This document shows positions 42,613-51,448 of a DNA stretch of 64,000 bases, one piece after another. A model generated the notes under the pieces. The model was not told the DNA's origin, ran no database searches, and saw only the letters and a program-made list of their open reading frames with translations. The stretch is from Ardenticatenaceae bacterium (GTDB lineage Bacteria; Chloroflexota; Anaerolineae; Promineifilales; Promineifilaceae), in assembly GCA_020634435.1 (NCBI GenBank), contig JACKBS010000016.1, forward strand, positions 147,483 through 211,482. Direction: 5' to 3'. Both the position numbers and the translations under genes were made by a program. Within the stretch, counting starts at the first letter, position 1. Each line of letters opens with the position of its first letter.

Positions 42613-43506
42613 ATGAAAATCCACGACATTCAGATACGCGACCCTTTTGTATATGTTGATCACGACGAAAAAACCTATTATCTGTTCGGCACTACGGATG
42701 AAAATTGTTGGCGAGGACCAGGGCAAGGATTTAACTGTTACCGGAGCAAGGATTTGCAGGAGTGGGACGGGCCGATTGCTGCGTTTAGACCCACAAATGA
42801 TTTCTGGGGCAAGGAAAACTTTTGGGCCCCTGAAGTCCATCAATTTAAAAATCGGTTTTATATGTTTGCCACCTTCAAGGCCGACAAGCGGTACCGGGCT
42901 ACCCAAATTTTGGTCTCTGAAGCGGTATCAGGCCCATATGCGCCACTGAACGATGGGCCAATTACGCCCGCCAACTGGCAGTGTTTGGACGGCACGCTGC
43001 ACGTCGATGACAACGGTGATCCGTGGATTGTGTTTTGTCATGAATGGGTACAAATCCATAATGGTTCCGTTTGCGCCATGAGATTGTCACCTGATTTAAA
43101 AGAAGCCGTCGAACGGCCGTATTTCCTCTTTAACGCCTCAGAAGCACCCTGGGTAAGAGAATCCGGCTGGCCAGAACCGGGCGGCAAATATCACTTTCCC
43201 ACCTATGTCACCGACGGCCCCTTTCTCCATCGAACGGCCGACGGGGCTCTGCTCATGCTTTGGTCCAGCCTAGGCGCACAGGGATACGCGATGGGTGTCA
43301 GCCGTTCAGCCAGTGGCCATATCTTAGGGCCGTGGCATCATGAACCAGATCCTATCTGGGCAAAGGACGGAGGACACGGCATGATTTTCCAGACTCTGAC
43401 GGGTCAACTCATGCTAACCTTCCACATGCCCAACAAAACCCCTGACGAACGTGCTGTATTTGTGGCGATTGAGGAAAGAAACGGCCGTATCCAGCTCAAG
43501 GTATAA
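42613..43506 (+). CDS. GH43-like five-bladed propeller glycosidase
   Basis: 297 residues. The start IQIRDPFVYVDHDEKTYYLFG carries the RDP motif with the catalytic base of GH43/GH117-type propellers (quoted here in part: IRDPFVYV). WAPEVHQFKNRFYMF follows, then CLDGTLHVDDNGDPWIVF with the pKa-modulating aspartate, and GGHGMIF near the C-terminus with the last histidine. Likely role: arabinosidase, xylosidase or galactosidase on small pectin or hemicellulose fragments. No signal peptide. Substrate cannot be assigned. It is followed by a LacI-type gene after 220 bases. Confidence 0.85.
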   Translation: MKIHDIQIRDPFVYVDHDEKTYYLFGTTDENCWRGPGQGFNCYRSKDLQEWDGPIAAFRPTNDFWGKENFWAPEVHQFKNRFYMFATFKADKRYRATQILVSEAVSGPYAPLNDGPITPANWQCLDGTLHVDDNGDPWIVFCHEWVQIHNGSVCAMRLSPDLKEAVERPYFLFNASEAPWVRESGWPEPGGKYHFPTYVTDGPFLHRTADGALLMLWSSLGAQGYAMGVSRSASGHILGPWHHEPDPIWAKDGGHGMIFQTLTGQLMLTFHMPNKTPDERAVFVAIEERNGRIQLKV

Positions 43507-43579
43507 AAGCTACCGTTGCCTCAGAAACGGCCGTTGCCCATATTCCTAACCAAAATTCAGCATAAAGCATCCCAACACC

Positions 43580-43683
43580 TTGACCGGCGCTGGCGTGCAT
43601 GTTATCATTTCATGCATTAACACGTGTTAGGTTAAACGTCACAGGTAACACCTGTAACTAAAAAGAGCTGATTTTTCAGCTCT
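43580..43683 (+). promoter_or_regulatory. Promoter, two operator dyads and leader hairpin of the third LacI gene
   Basis: TTGACC (43580-43585) and TATCAT (43603-43608) have a 17-base spacer. Downstream are the perfect palindrome TAACACGTGTTA (43618-43629) and the dyad ACAGGT-AAC-ACCTGT (43641-43655), then a leader hairpin AGAGCTGA/TCAGCTCT (43664-43683). The two dyads differ in sequence, so two regulators are possible; the CACGTG-centred one fits LacI-family autorepression. Confidence 0.6.
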
Positions 43684-43726
43684 CTCGTGACGATAAACCT
43701 GACTCTAAACCCACTGCACTAAGCGC

Positions 43727-44773
43727 ATGAAACGACCAACACAAGTGGATGTTGCCCGCCTTGCTGGCGTCTCAAGAGCCACTGTATCTTTCGTTATCAA
43801 TAACCAGACTGGCGGTCGCGTTCCCATCTCAGAGGAGACCCGCCAGCGAGTGCTGAATGCCGTAGCGGAACTGCACTACGTGCCAGATGCCCGTGCCCAA
43901 GCTTTGCGCTCTGGCAGCACCAAAACAATTGGCCTCATCATCCCCGATATTCATAACCCCCACTTCTGGGAAATTGCCGACGGCGTAGAAAAAGAAGCCT
44001 ACGCAGCTGGCTACCACATTCTTTTATCCAGCATCCCCCCCGAAAACGATCAGGCCGAAGACATTTTTGAAAATTTATCCCACCGCCGCATAGATGGGCT
44101 GATCATGGTTCCCAGCTTCATCTACCAATCCAAAGAAGCCCAGAAAACGCTAGCCCATCTCCTAAAACGCCGCGTTCCAATCGTTGGCATCATGGCCGAC
44201 CACGGGGATAAAAGCTATAGCTTCGATAGAGTCATATCTGACTATCGTGATACCACAACCGAAGCAATGGAGCACTTGCTCACCTTACAGCACAAACGCA
44301 TCGCTCTGATCTACGGAATTGCCATACCAGAACTAGGTGAAGATCGCCTCATTGCCTACAAAGAAAGTCTAAAAGCGGCCGGATTGCCAATTGATCCCAA
44401 TCTAATCATTCAGTGTGGGCCAGCCATAGAAGATAGCTACCAGGCTACCCGACAACTGTTCGAGCTACCCACCCGCCCTACTGCCTTGCTAGCCATCAAC
44501 GACTTTCTCGCCATTGGTGCCCTAAGAGCAATCAAAGATTTAGGCCTCAATGTGCCAGAAGATGTTTCCCTGATTGGCTACGATAATGTTCCTTTAGCCA
44601 AATATCTGGTACCTAGGCTAAGTTCGGCCTCTAAGGATGGCGAAAAAATGGGGCAAAAAGCGGTTCAGCTGTTGTTAGCCCGTCTGCAAGACCCAGACAT
44701 ACCGCAACAAGAAATCAGGCTACCCGCGCGTTTGATTCTGCGTGAATCCACGGGTCCGGCGTCACATGAATAG
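43727..44773 (+). CDS. LacI-family transcriptional regulator (pectin-region)
   Basis: 348 residues. HTH: TQVDVARLAGVSRATVSFVI with hinge LHYVPDARAQALRSG; effector domain with IGLIIPDIHNPHFWEIADGV (in part), DGLIMVPSF, and VSLIGYDNVPLAKYLVPRLSS. It sits before the MalFG-type importer and the rhamnogalacturonan enzymes and probably controls them; that is inference from position. Together with genes at 13210 and 31888 it is one of three LacI regulators, each heading a different catabolic block. Confidence 0.92.
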   Translation: MKRPTQVDVARLAGVSRATVSFVINNQTGGRVPISEETRQRVLNAVAELHYVPDARAQALRSGSTKTIGLIIPDIHNPHFWEIADGVEKEAYAAGYHILLSSIPPENDQAEDIFENLSHRRIDGLIMVPSFIYQSKEAQKTLAHLLKRRVPIVGIMADHGDKSYSFDRVISDYRDTTTEAMEHLLTLQHKRIALIYGIAIPELGEDRLIAYKESLKAAGLPIDPNLIIQCGPAIEDSYQATRQLFELPTRPTALLAINDFLAIGALRAIKDLGLNVPEDVSLIGYDNVPLAKYLVPRLSSASKDGEKMGQKAVQLLLARLQDPDIPQQEIRLPARLILRESTGPASHE

Positions 44774-45143
44774 ACCAGAATAAGCTGCATTTAATGCTGA
44801 GGGAGGTGTAGATGGATTAAGTTTTACCAATGAGCATTTCAGGGAAATGCCCAATAGAAGAGATACAGTAAACCTGTCTTACTAGGGTGACGAGCGGAGA
44901 GATATCGCCTGTATTGGCTGACGACGATATCTCCCCACAAGCGAACGTAAGCATAATGCCCCAACTGATACACAAGGCTGTGATCAGGAGGCTTCTGTTT
45001 ACCTTTGGCAATAATACAGAACCCCCACTTGTTTGACAAACTACCAAAATCTCTGAGTTCGCCCACATCTTGCTGGCTAAAACAGCAAACCGTAAACGCC
45101 ACACCTAAGATGTCGGCCAGATTCGTCACGGAGCGAAGTTTTT
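44774..45143. other. 370-base intergenic region with short inverted repeats
   Basis: Contains GAGATATCG (44899-44907) and CGATATCTC (44935-44943), a 9-bp inverted repeat that may end the regulator transcript. A minus-strand open frame at 44839-45129 has protein-like composition (for example LGHYAYVRLWGDIVVSQYRRY) but no recognisable domain; it could be a relic of an old element. Not called as a gene. Confidence 0.45.
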
Positions 45144-46112
45144 ATGCGCAACACATCCGGTATCGTCAAGGCTATCAAGCACAATGCAGCCGCCTATATG
45201 TTCCTAACACCCTGGCTTCTAGGCTTCTTTGTCCTAACGCTTTATCCAATGGCGTATTCGCTATGGCTGGGTTTCACAAATTATGACTTCACGCAGCCTG
45301 CTTCAACGCAATGGATTGGACTGGGCAACTACGCCAAAATGTTCGGGCCATTGTTTGGGTTATCCGAGGTCACCGCCTCTACGGGCGAGGTGATACGCGT
45401 TGATCCATACTACCTGAAGTCGCTCTCCGTGACGTTTACCTACGTGTTCGTGTCGGTACCGCTCAAGCTAATCTTTGCGCTCGCTGTGGCCATGCTGATG
45501 AACCAGAAGCTGCGTGGCGTGGGATTTTACCGTGCTGTGTACTACATCCCCACACTCCTCGGTGGCTCGGTGGCCATTGCCGTGCTGTGGCGAAAATTGT
45601 TCGAGAAAGATGGACTGGTAAACATCCTGTTGGGTACCCTCGGCTTTACCGACCTGCCCAGTTGGATCACCAATCCCAAATACGCGCTTTGGACGCTTAT
45701 TCTGCTGACGGTGTGGCAGTTTGGCTCGTCAATGATCATCTTTCTGGCTGGGCTAAAACAGATCCCGCAAGAATATTACGACGCAGCTAGTGTAGACGGC
45801 GCGGACAACGTGCGGCAGTTCTTCTTCATAACCATCCCTATGCTCTCACCCGTGATTCTGTTTACCCTGGTCTTGCAGATAATCACCTCATTCCAGGCGT
45901 TCACGCAGGCTTACATCATCGGCGGTGGCAGCGGTGGGGTGCTTAACTCGACTCTGTTCTACACCTTGCACCTGTATATCCAGGGCTGGACCTACCACGA
46001 AATGGGGTATGCCTCGGCAATGGCGTGGGTACTGCTCATCATCATCGCCCTGTTTACCGCGCTTGTTTTCAAATCATCAGACTTGTGGGTGTCTTATGGC
46101 ACCGGGGAATAA
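45144..46112 (+). CDS. Sugar ABC permease, MalF/UgpA-like
   Basis: 322 residues with six membrane segments. N-terminal AAYMFLTPWLLGFFVLTLYPM is typical of CUT1 permeases, and the EAA coupling loop is YYDAASVDGADNVRQFFFITIPMLSP (seen in part: AASVDGADN). Forms a heterodimer with the product of the next gene, one base away. The ATPase is not encoded here, as in many CUT1 systems that share an MsmX-type ATPase. The region 43,540-47,870 carries no ACGGCCGT, which may hint at later acquisition. Confidence 0.93.
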   Translation: MRNTSGIVKAIKHNAAAYMFLTPWLLGFFVLTLYPMAYSLWLGFTNYDFTQPASTQWIGLGNYAKMFGPLFGLSEVTASTGEVIRVDPYYLKSLSVTFTYVFVSVPLKLIFALAVAMLMNQKLRGVGFYRAVYYIPTLLGGSVAIAVLWRKLFEKDGLVNILLGTLGFTDLPSWITNPKYALWTLILLTVWQFGSSMIIFLAGLKQIPQEYYDAASVDGADNVRQFFFITIPMLSPVILFTLVLQIITSFQAFTQAYIIGGGSGGVLNSTLFYTLHLYIQGWTYHEMGYASAMAWVLLIIIALFTALVFKSSDLWVSYGTGE

Positions 46113-46113
46113 C

Positions 46114-46959
46114 ATGAAAACCAGAACCGTTGCCCGCCTTACATTCACGCACCTGTTCATCATCACCCTGGGTCTGCTTATGGTTTACCCGGTCGTGTGG
46201 ATGATTGTCAGCTCGTTTAAGCCTAACAATATGATCTTCAGCGATCCTGGGCTCATACCCAAAGCAGTGACCATTGAAAACTACATCACCGGGTGGAAAG
46301 GGTATGCAGGGGTGACCTTTGGGAAGTTCTTTATCAACTCGCTCCTGATGTGCGCGGGAGCTGTCCTTGGAAACCTGATCGCCTGCACCATGGCCGCCTA
46401 TGCCTTTGCGCGGCTCAAGTTTGTGGGCAGAAAGTTCTGGTTTGCCATCATGATGGTCACGCTCATGCTCCCGGGGCATGTCACTATCGTGCCGCGCTAC
46501 ATTCTGTTCAACACCTTTGGCTGGGTTGGCTCGTACCTGCCGATAATTGTGCCCAAATTCCTGGCAACGGACGCGTTTTTTGTCTTTCTGCTTGTGCAGT
46601 TTATGCGTAGTTTGCCCAAGGAGATGGAAGAGGCGGCCATTATCGACGGGTGTGGGAAAACGGGGGTTTTGCTTCGCATTATCGTACCGCTAGCAACCCC
46701 GGCTTTGGTGACAACCGCCCTGTTCACTTTTCTCTGGACGTGGGACGACTTTTTCAATCACCTGCTGTATCTCACAAATCCGCAGATTTTCAGTGTATCG
46801 AGGGCGTTACGTACGTTTATCGGCGACTCAGGGGCAGTCGCCAACTGGGGAGGCGCGCTGGCAATGTCTACGTTGTCGCTGCTTCCCCCGTTTATCCTGT
46901 TCTTTGCTTTGCAAAAGTACTTTGTCGCGGGGATTACCACCACGGGCATAAAAGGTTAG
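46114..46959 (+). CDS. Sugar ABC permease, MalG/UgpE-like
   Basis: 281 residues. Family features: LLMVYPVVWMIVSSFKP, FFINSLLMCAGAVLGNLIAC (in part), the EAA loop EMEEAAIIDGCGKTGVLLRI (in part) and the C-terminal YFVAGITTTGIKG. The ATG at 46114 follows the previous stop by one base; a longer frame from 45925 would sit inside the MalF-like gene. Partner of the permease at 45144 and the binding protein at 47070. Confidence 0.93.
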   Translation: MKTRTVARLTFTHLFIITLGLLMVYPVVWMIVSSFKPNNMIFSDPGLIPKAVTIENYITGWKGYAGVTFGKFFINSLLMCAGAVLGNLIACTMAAYAFARLKFVGRKFWFAIMMVTLMLPGHVTIVPRYILFNTFGWVGSYLPIIVPKFLATDAFFVFLLVQFMRSLPKEMEEAAIIDGCGKTGVLLRIIVPLATPALVTTALFTFLWTWDDFFNHLLYLTNPQIFSVSRALRTFIGDSGAVANWGGALAMSTLSLLPPFILFFALQKYFVAGITTTGIKG

Positions 46960-47069
46960 AACGGTAACAGGAGGACTTGAATATGAAATGATGAGATGGT
47001 CTGTATTTCAGGTTTTTCTAGCAAAACTAACTCTATGGAAAGCTTTAAATTAAGTAGGAGGATTCAAAG

Positions 47070-48626
47070 ATGAAAGGATTCCGTTTTCTCACAATCACGC
47101 TGGTGGCTTTACTGGCGCTGCTACTTGTGTCGTGCAATGCTCCGGCGGATACAGCCGAAACCGACGCAACCGTTGCTGGGCTAGAAGCACAGATTGCCGA
47201 CTTGCAATCTCAGCTTGCCGATACTTCTGATAGTGAAGCGATGGCTGGCCTGGAAGCACAGGTTGCTGAGCTGCAATCGCAGCTGGAAAATGCCTCTGAC
47301 AGCGAAATGGTAGCTGATCTAGAAGCACAAATCTCTGCTTTGCAGGATGAGTTGAACGCGGCCGAAGCGGCACCGGAAGAGCCGGTTATGGTTGAGCGCT
47401 CTGATGGGCTTCCCGCATACACGGGTGGCCCAGTTGAACTACGCATGGGCTGGTGGGGCAATGATGACCGTGCCGCCAGAACGCTGCAAGTTATCAAGCT
47501 GTTTGAAGCAGCCTACCCAGAAATCACCATTGTGGGTGAGCCCAACGGCGGTGCTGGTGACCATTTCCAGATTCTGGACACGCAGCTGGCAGCCAACAAT
47601 GCGCCTGACATTATCCAGTTTGGTGGCAACTGGCCGGATTACGAACAGTATCTTGAGCCAATAAATGATTACCTGGGCCAACAGCTAATGATCAACACGT
47701 CAGAAACGTTTGACCAGAGTGCGCTTATCCCGGCAACAGCAGCCAATGGCAACATCTATGCGGTGAGCCTGGGAACAAACACGCTGGTTCTGGCCTACAA
47801 CAAGACGATGATCGAAGCAGCCGGTGTTGATCTGCCCGCAGACAACATGACCTGGGATGAGCTGATCGATTACGGCCGTACGCTTGCGGCCGCTCTGCCC
47901 GATGGCGTTGCCCCGTTTGTGGACAACAGCATGAACCAGGCCAACTACCTCAGCTACTTCTACCGCCAGCAAGGAACCCCGCTGTGGACGTCTGACGATG
48001 GCGGCAAGTCGTATGCCACCGTTGATTCGGCCAGAGCCTGGCTGCAAATGTGGGCCGATATGCGCGCTGAAGGGCTGGTCCCCGACGCCGATACCACCTA
48101 CACCTACACGGAAGACGGGCCAGATAGCTCCGCGCTGGTGGCCGGTGATGCGGCCATCGGTTTGGTTTGGAGTAACCAGGTAGCCGCTTACCAGGCAGCC
48201 ATGACCGACGAGCTGGCCATGACCACCCTGCCCGTGGGCGGTGAAGATTCGTATGTCATCCAGATGAGCCAATATCTGGCCATCAACGCGGCCAGCGAAA
48301 ACAAGGAAGCCGCAGCACTGTTTGTAAACTTCTTTGTGACGACCCCGACAGCGGGCGCTGTGCTGCAAACCAACCGTGGCATCCCCTCTTCGCCAGTAGT
48401 ACGACAGGAAACGGCCGTTGGCGCGAGCAAGATCGATGCGGAGATTTACCACGTCTATGATGCTGTTGCCGACCGGACCATTCCGCAGGACCCGAACCTG
48501 CCCAACGACCAGGAGTTTGTGAACGAGTTGGAGCTGATTGGCCAGCAGGTAGCCTATGGACAGAGCACCGTTGACCAGGCGGCCGAAGACTTACAGGCGT
48601 TGATCGAGCGTCTGGCAGTTAAGTAA
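47070..48626 (+). CDS. CUT1 sugar-binding lipoprotein with coiled-coil stalk
   Basis: 518 residues. Lipobox LVSC (C22), then a coiled coil at residues about 36-95 made of two and a half copies of a 23-residue unit (each starting near AGLEAQ, with leucines at 38, 61, 84), then an acidic linker and a family 1 solute-binding fold beginning at PVELRMGWWGNDD. NAPDIIQFGGNWPDYEQYL and AIGLVWSNQVAAYQ lie in the binding region. The stalk should lift the receptor from the membrane and perhaps dimerise it. GGAGGA sets the start. The ligand is probably a rhamnogalacturonan oligosaccharide, judged from the enzymes that follow. Confidence 0.9.
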   Translation: MKGFRFLTITLVALLALLLVSCNAPADTAETDATVAGLEAQIADLQSQLADTSDSEAMAGLEAQVAELQSQLENASDSEMVADLEAQISALQDELNAAEAAPEEPVMVERSDGLPAYTGGPVELRMGWWGNDDRAARTLQVIKLFEAAYPEITIVGEPNGGAGDHFQILDTQLAANNAPDIIQFGGNWPDYEQYLEPINDYLGQQLMINTSETFDQSALIPATAANGNIYAVSLGTNTLVLAYNKTMIEAAGVDLPADNMTWDELIDYGRTLAAALPDGVAPFVDNSMNQANYLSYFYRQQGTPLWTSDDGGKSYATVDSARAWLQMWADMRAEGLVPDADTTYTYTEDGPDSSALVAGDAAIGLVWSNQVAAYQAAMTDELAMTTLPVGGEDSYVIQMSQYLAINAASENKEAAALFVNFFVTTPTAGAVLQTNRGIPSSPVVRQETAVGASKIDAEIYHVYDAVADRTIPQDPNLPNDQEFVNELELIGQQVAYGQSTVDQAAEDLQALIERLAVK

Positions 48627-48651
48627 TTTCGTGAAGAAGTAACCAAGCATC

Positions 48652-48681
48652 AAGGCGCGGGATCGCATGATCCCGCGCCTT
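48652..48681 (+). terminator. 13-bp hairpin terminator after the binding protein
   Basis: AAGGCGCGGGATC (48652-48664), loop GCAT, GATCCCGCGCCTT (48669-48681): perfectly paired and very G+C-rich, with a short T-run only. It separates the importer from the rhamnosidase gene or limits read-through. Confidence 0.8.
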
Positions 48682-48721
48682 TGTGGAACAGCAGGTCAAA
48701 AAGGATAAGTTTGTATTCGAT

Positions 48722-51448
48722 ATGCTTACGCCTGAAAATCTCCTTTGTGAATACTTTACCAATCCTATTGGCCTGGATGTGCTCCACCCGCGCTTGAGCT
48801 GGCAGGTTCGCTCAGCAAAACGCGGGGCGCGCCAAACCGCCTACCAGATTCTCGTTGCCCAAAACCCCGCTGAATTGCAGCAAGAAACGGCCGTTTCCCT
48901 CTGGAACAGTGGCAAAATAATCTCTGACCAATCGGTGCATGTGCCGTACGACGGCCGTTCCCTCTACCCCGGACAGCGTTGTTATTGGCAGGTGCGCGTG
49001 TGGGATGAAACTGACGAAGTTTCCGGCTGGAGCGAACCAGCCTTTTGGGAAATGGGGCTGCTGAACAGCGGCTGGCAGGCCAAATGGATTACACCCGATT
49101 GGGACGAAGACCCCAGCCAGCCACAGCCTTCCCCCCTGCTCCGCCGCGGCTTTGCCGCCGAAGTGGGGTTGGTCACCGCCCGTCTCTACGCCACCAGTTT
49201 GGGCCTCTACGAGCTAAAACTGAACGGTCAACACGTCACCGACACCGTACTCAATCCCGGCTGGACCAGCTACGAGCACCGCCTGCAATACCAAACCTAT
49301 GATGTAACCGAGCTGATTCGCGCGGGCGATAATGTGTTGGGGGCCATGCTGGGCGAAGGCTGGTATCGTGGCTACATGGGGCACCGGGGCCACCACAATT
49401 TGTACGGCGACCAGTTGGCGCTGCTGGGGCAATTGGTGCTGACGTATGAAAACGGCCGTATCCAAACCGTCACCACAGACGAAACCTGGCGCGCCGCACA
49501 TGGGCCGATTCAGCTATCCGACCTGTACATGGGCGAAATGTATGATGCCCGGCTGGAAAAATCCGGCTGGGACCAACCGGGCTACGACGATACGGAATGG
49601 CGCGGCGTGCGCCAGATCGACCATCCGCAAGACATTATCGTGGCTCAAGAAGGGCCGCCCATGCGCCGCATGGCCGAAATTCAACCAACCGCCATCTTGC
49701 ACTCGCCCAAAGGCGAAACGATTCTGGATTTTGGCCAGAATATGGTCGGCTGGGTGCGCCTACGCGTGCGCGGACCCGCAGGCAGCACCATCACCCTGCG
49801 CCATGCCGAAGTGCTGGACCAGCAGGGCAACCTCTACACCGAAAATCTGCGAACGGCCGCACAGCTCATTCGCTACACCTTAAAAGGCACCGAAGCCGAT
49901 GAACTATACGAACCCCATTTCACCTTTCAGGGATTTCGTTACGTGGCGGTGGAAGGGTTCCCTGAGGCAATCACGCCCGATAAGTTCACAGGCATTGTCA
50001 TCCATTCCGATATGCCCACAACCGGCACGTTTGAATGCTCCAACCCGCTCATCAACCAGCTGCAACAAAACATTGTGTGGGGCCAAAAAGGTAATTTTGT
50101 AGACGTGCCCACCGATTGCCCGCAGCGCGACGAACGACTGGGCTGGACAGGCGACACGCAGGTTTTTGTCCGCACCGCTTCCTTTAATATGAACGTGGCC
50201 GCCTTTTTCACCAAATGGCTGCGTGATTTAAGTGCCGATCAGTTGCCAGACGGCCGTATTCCCTTTGTGGTCCCCGATGTGCTCTCCAAAATGAACGAGG
50301 CTGGCGTGAGCAGCGCGGGCGCTGCCGCCTGGAGCGATGCGGCCGTTATTTGCCCCTGGACCATTTACCTCTGCTACGGCGACACGCGGCTGCTGGCCGA
50401 ACAGTACGATAGCATGGTCGCCTGGGTCGAATTTATGCGCCGCCGCGCGGGCAACAATTATCTCTGGCAGCGCGATTACCAATTTGGCGACTGGCTCGAT
50501 TATCGTGGGCAAGATGCCCGCCGCCCCATGCCCGTCACCAACAACGAACTGGTGGCCACCGCCTTTTTTGCTTACAGCACCCAACTACTGGCCAAAATTG
50601 CCTACGCCCTCGGCAAAACCGACGACGCCCAGGAATATGCCGCCCTCGTTGAAAAAATAAAAGCGGCTTTTAATGCGGAATTTGTCACACCAAACGGCCG
50701 TATCGGACCCAACACCCACACCGCCTACGTCCTGGCGCTTTATTTTGACCTGCTGCCCGAGGCAACACGCCCTCTGGCGGCAGCCCGGTTGGCCGATGAA
50801 ATTCGCCGCGGTGGTTACCGGGTGACGACGGGCTTTGCCGGGACGCCCTATTTGTGCCACGTGCTAAGCCAGCATGGCTACACCGATGTGGCCTACAAGC
50901 TGCTCAATCAGGAAAATTACCCGTCGTGGCTGTACCCGGTAAAAAAAGGGGCCACGACGATTTGGGAACGATGGGACGGCATCAAACCAGACGGCACTTT
51001 TCAGGATGCCAGCATGAACTCCTTTAACCATTACGCCTACGGGGCGATTGGCGATTGGCTGTACCAGGTCGTTGCCGGGCTGGAAGTAGACCCAACGGCA
51101 CCGGGGTACAAGCGCATTCACATCCAGCCGCAGCCGGGCGGTGGGCTGACATATGCCAAAGCAACGTTGGATTCGCTGGTCGGCCGTATCGAATCCCACT
51201 GGACACGTGATGACGAACTGGTTACCCTTGCCGTCACCATTCCGGCCAATACGGAAGGCATTGTGCGGCTGCCCACTTCAGCGGTAGAAAGCATCACCGA
51301 ACAGGGCCAGCCGCTCGACAAAGTTGAGGGCATTTATGCGGTTCAGCAGGAAGCTGATGCCGTCATTCTGACCATCGGCTCAGGCACCTACCAATTCCGC
51401 TGCCCGCTGTGCCCGCCCGCCCAAAAGAGAGAAGCAACCAATGAGTAG
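48722..51448 (+). CDS. GH78 alpha-L-rhamnosidase
   Basis: 908 residues from the ATG at 48722; a GTG at 48683 would add 13 residues but begins on the edge of the terminator. Order: fibronectin-like N-terminal domain starting LLCEYFTNPIGLDVLHPRLSW, a beta domain with FGQNMVGWVRLRVRGPAG, then the (alpha/alpha)6 catalytic domain with VDVPTDCPQRDERLGWTGD (acidic catalytic cluster Asp/Glu), WSDAAVICPWTIY and TTIWERWDG, and a C-terminal beta domain. It hydrolyses terminal alpha-L-rhamnose from rhamnogalacturonan fragments or glycosides. No signal peptide. Overlaps the GH4 gene by 8 bases. Confidence 0.94.
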   Translation: MLTPENLLCEYFTNPIGLDVLHPRLSWQVRSAKRGARQTAYQILVAQNPAELQQETAVSLWNSGKIISDQSVHVPYDGRSLYPGQRCYWQVRVWDETDEVSGWSEPAFWEMGLLNSGWQAKWITPDWDEDPSQPQPSPLLRRGFAAEVGLVTARLYATSLGLYELKLNGQHVTDTVLNPGWTSYEHRLQYQTYDVTELIRAGDNVLGAMLGEGWYRGYMGHRGHHNLYGDQLALLGQLVLTYENGRIQTVTTDETWRAAHGPIQLSDLYMGEMYDARLEKSGWDQPGYDDTEWRGVRQIDHPQDIIVAQEGPPMRRMAEIQPTAILHSPKGETILDFGQNMVGWVRLRVRGPAGSTITLRHAEVLDQQGNLYTENLRTAAQLIRYTLKGTEADELYEPHFTFQGFRYVAVEGFPEAITPDKFTGIVIHSDMPTTGTFECSNPLINQLQQNIVWGQKGNFVDVPTDCPQRDERLGWTGDTQVFVRTASFNMNVAAFFTKWLRDLSADQLPDGRIPFVVPDVLSKMNEAGVSSAGAAAWSDAAVICPWTIYLCYGDTRLLAEQYDSMVAWVEFMRRRAGNNYLWQRDYQFGDWLDYRGQDARRPMPVTNNELVATAFFAYSTQLLAKIAYALGKTDDAQEYAALVEKIKAAFNAEFVTPNGRIGPNTHTAYVLALYFDLLPEATRPLAAARLADEIRRGGYRVTTGFAGTPYLCHVLSQHGYTDVAYKLLNQENYPSWLYPVKKGATTIWERWDGIKPDGTFQDASMNSFNHYAYGAIGDWLYQVVAGLEVDPTAPGYKRIHIQPQPGGGLTYAKATLDSLVGRIESHWTRDDELVTLAVTIPANTEGIVRLPTSAVESITEQGQPLDKVEGIYAVQQEADAVILTIGSGTYQFRCPLCPPAQKREATNE

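Noticed and set aside
44839..45129. Minus-strand frame of 96 codons before the MalF-like gene
   Set aside because: Composition is protein-like but no domain, start signal or neighbour support; at best a relic.
45925..46113. N-terminal extension of the MalG-like permease
   Set aside because: Falls inside the MalF-like gene; residues are Cys/Ser/Pro-rich and unlike permeases, and ATG 46114 follows the previous stop.
47700..48452. 250-codon open frame opposite the binding-protein gene
   Set aside because: Lies wholly within a well-supported gene on the other strand and has no domain or ribosome binding site.
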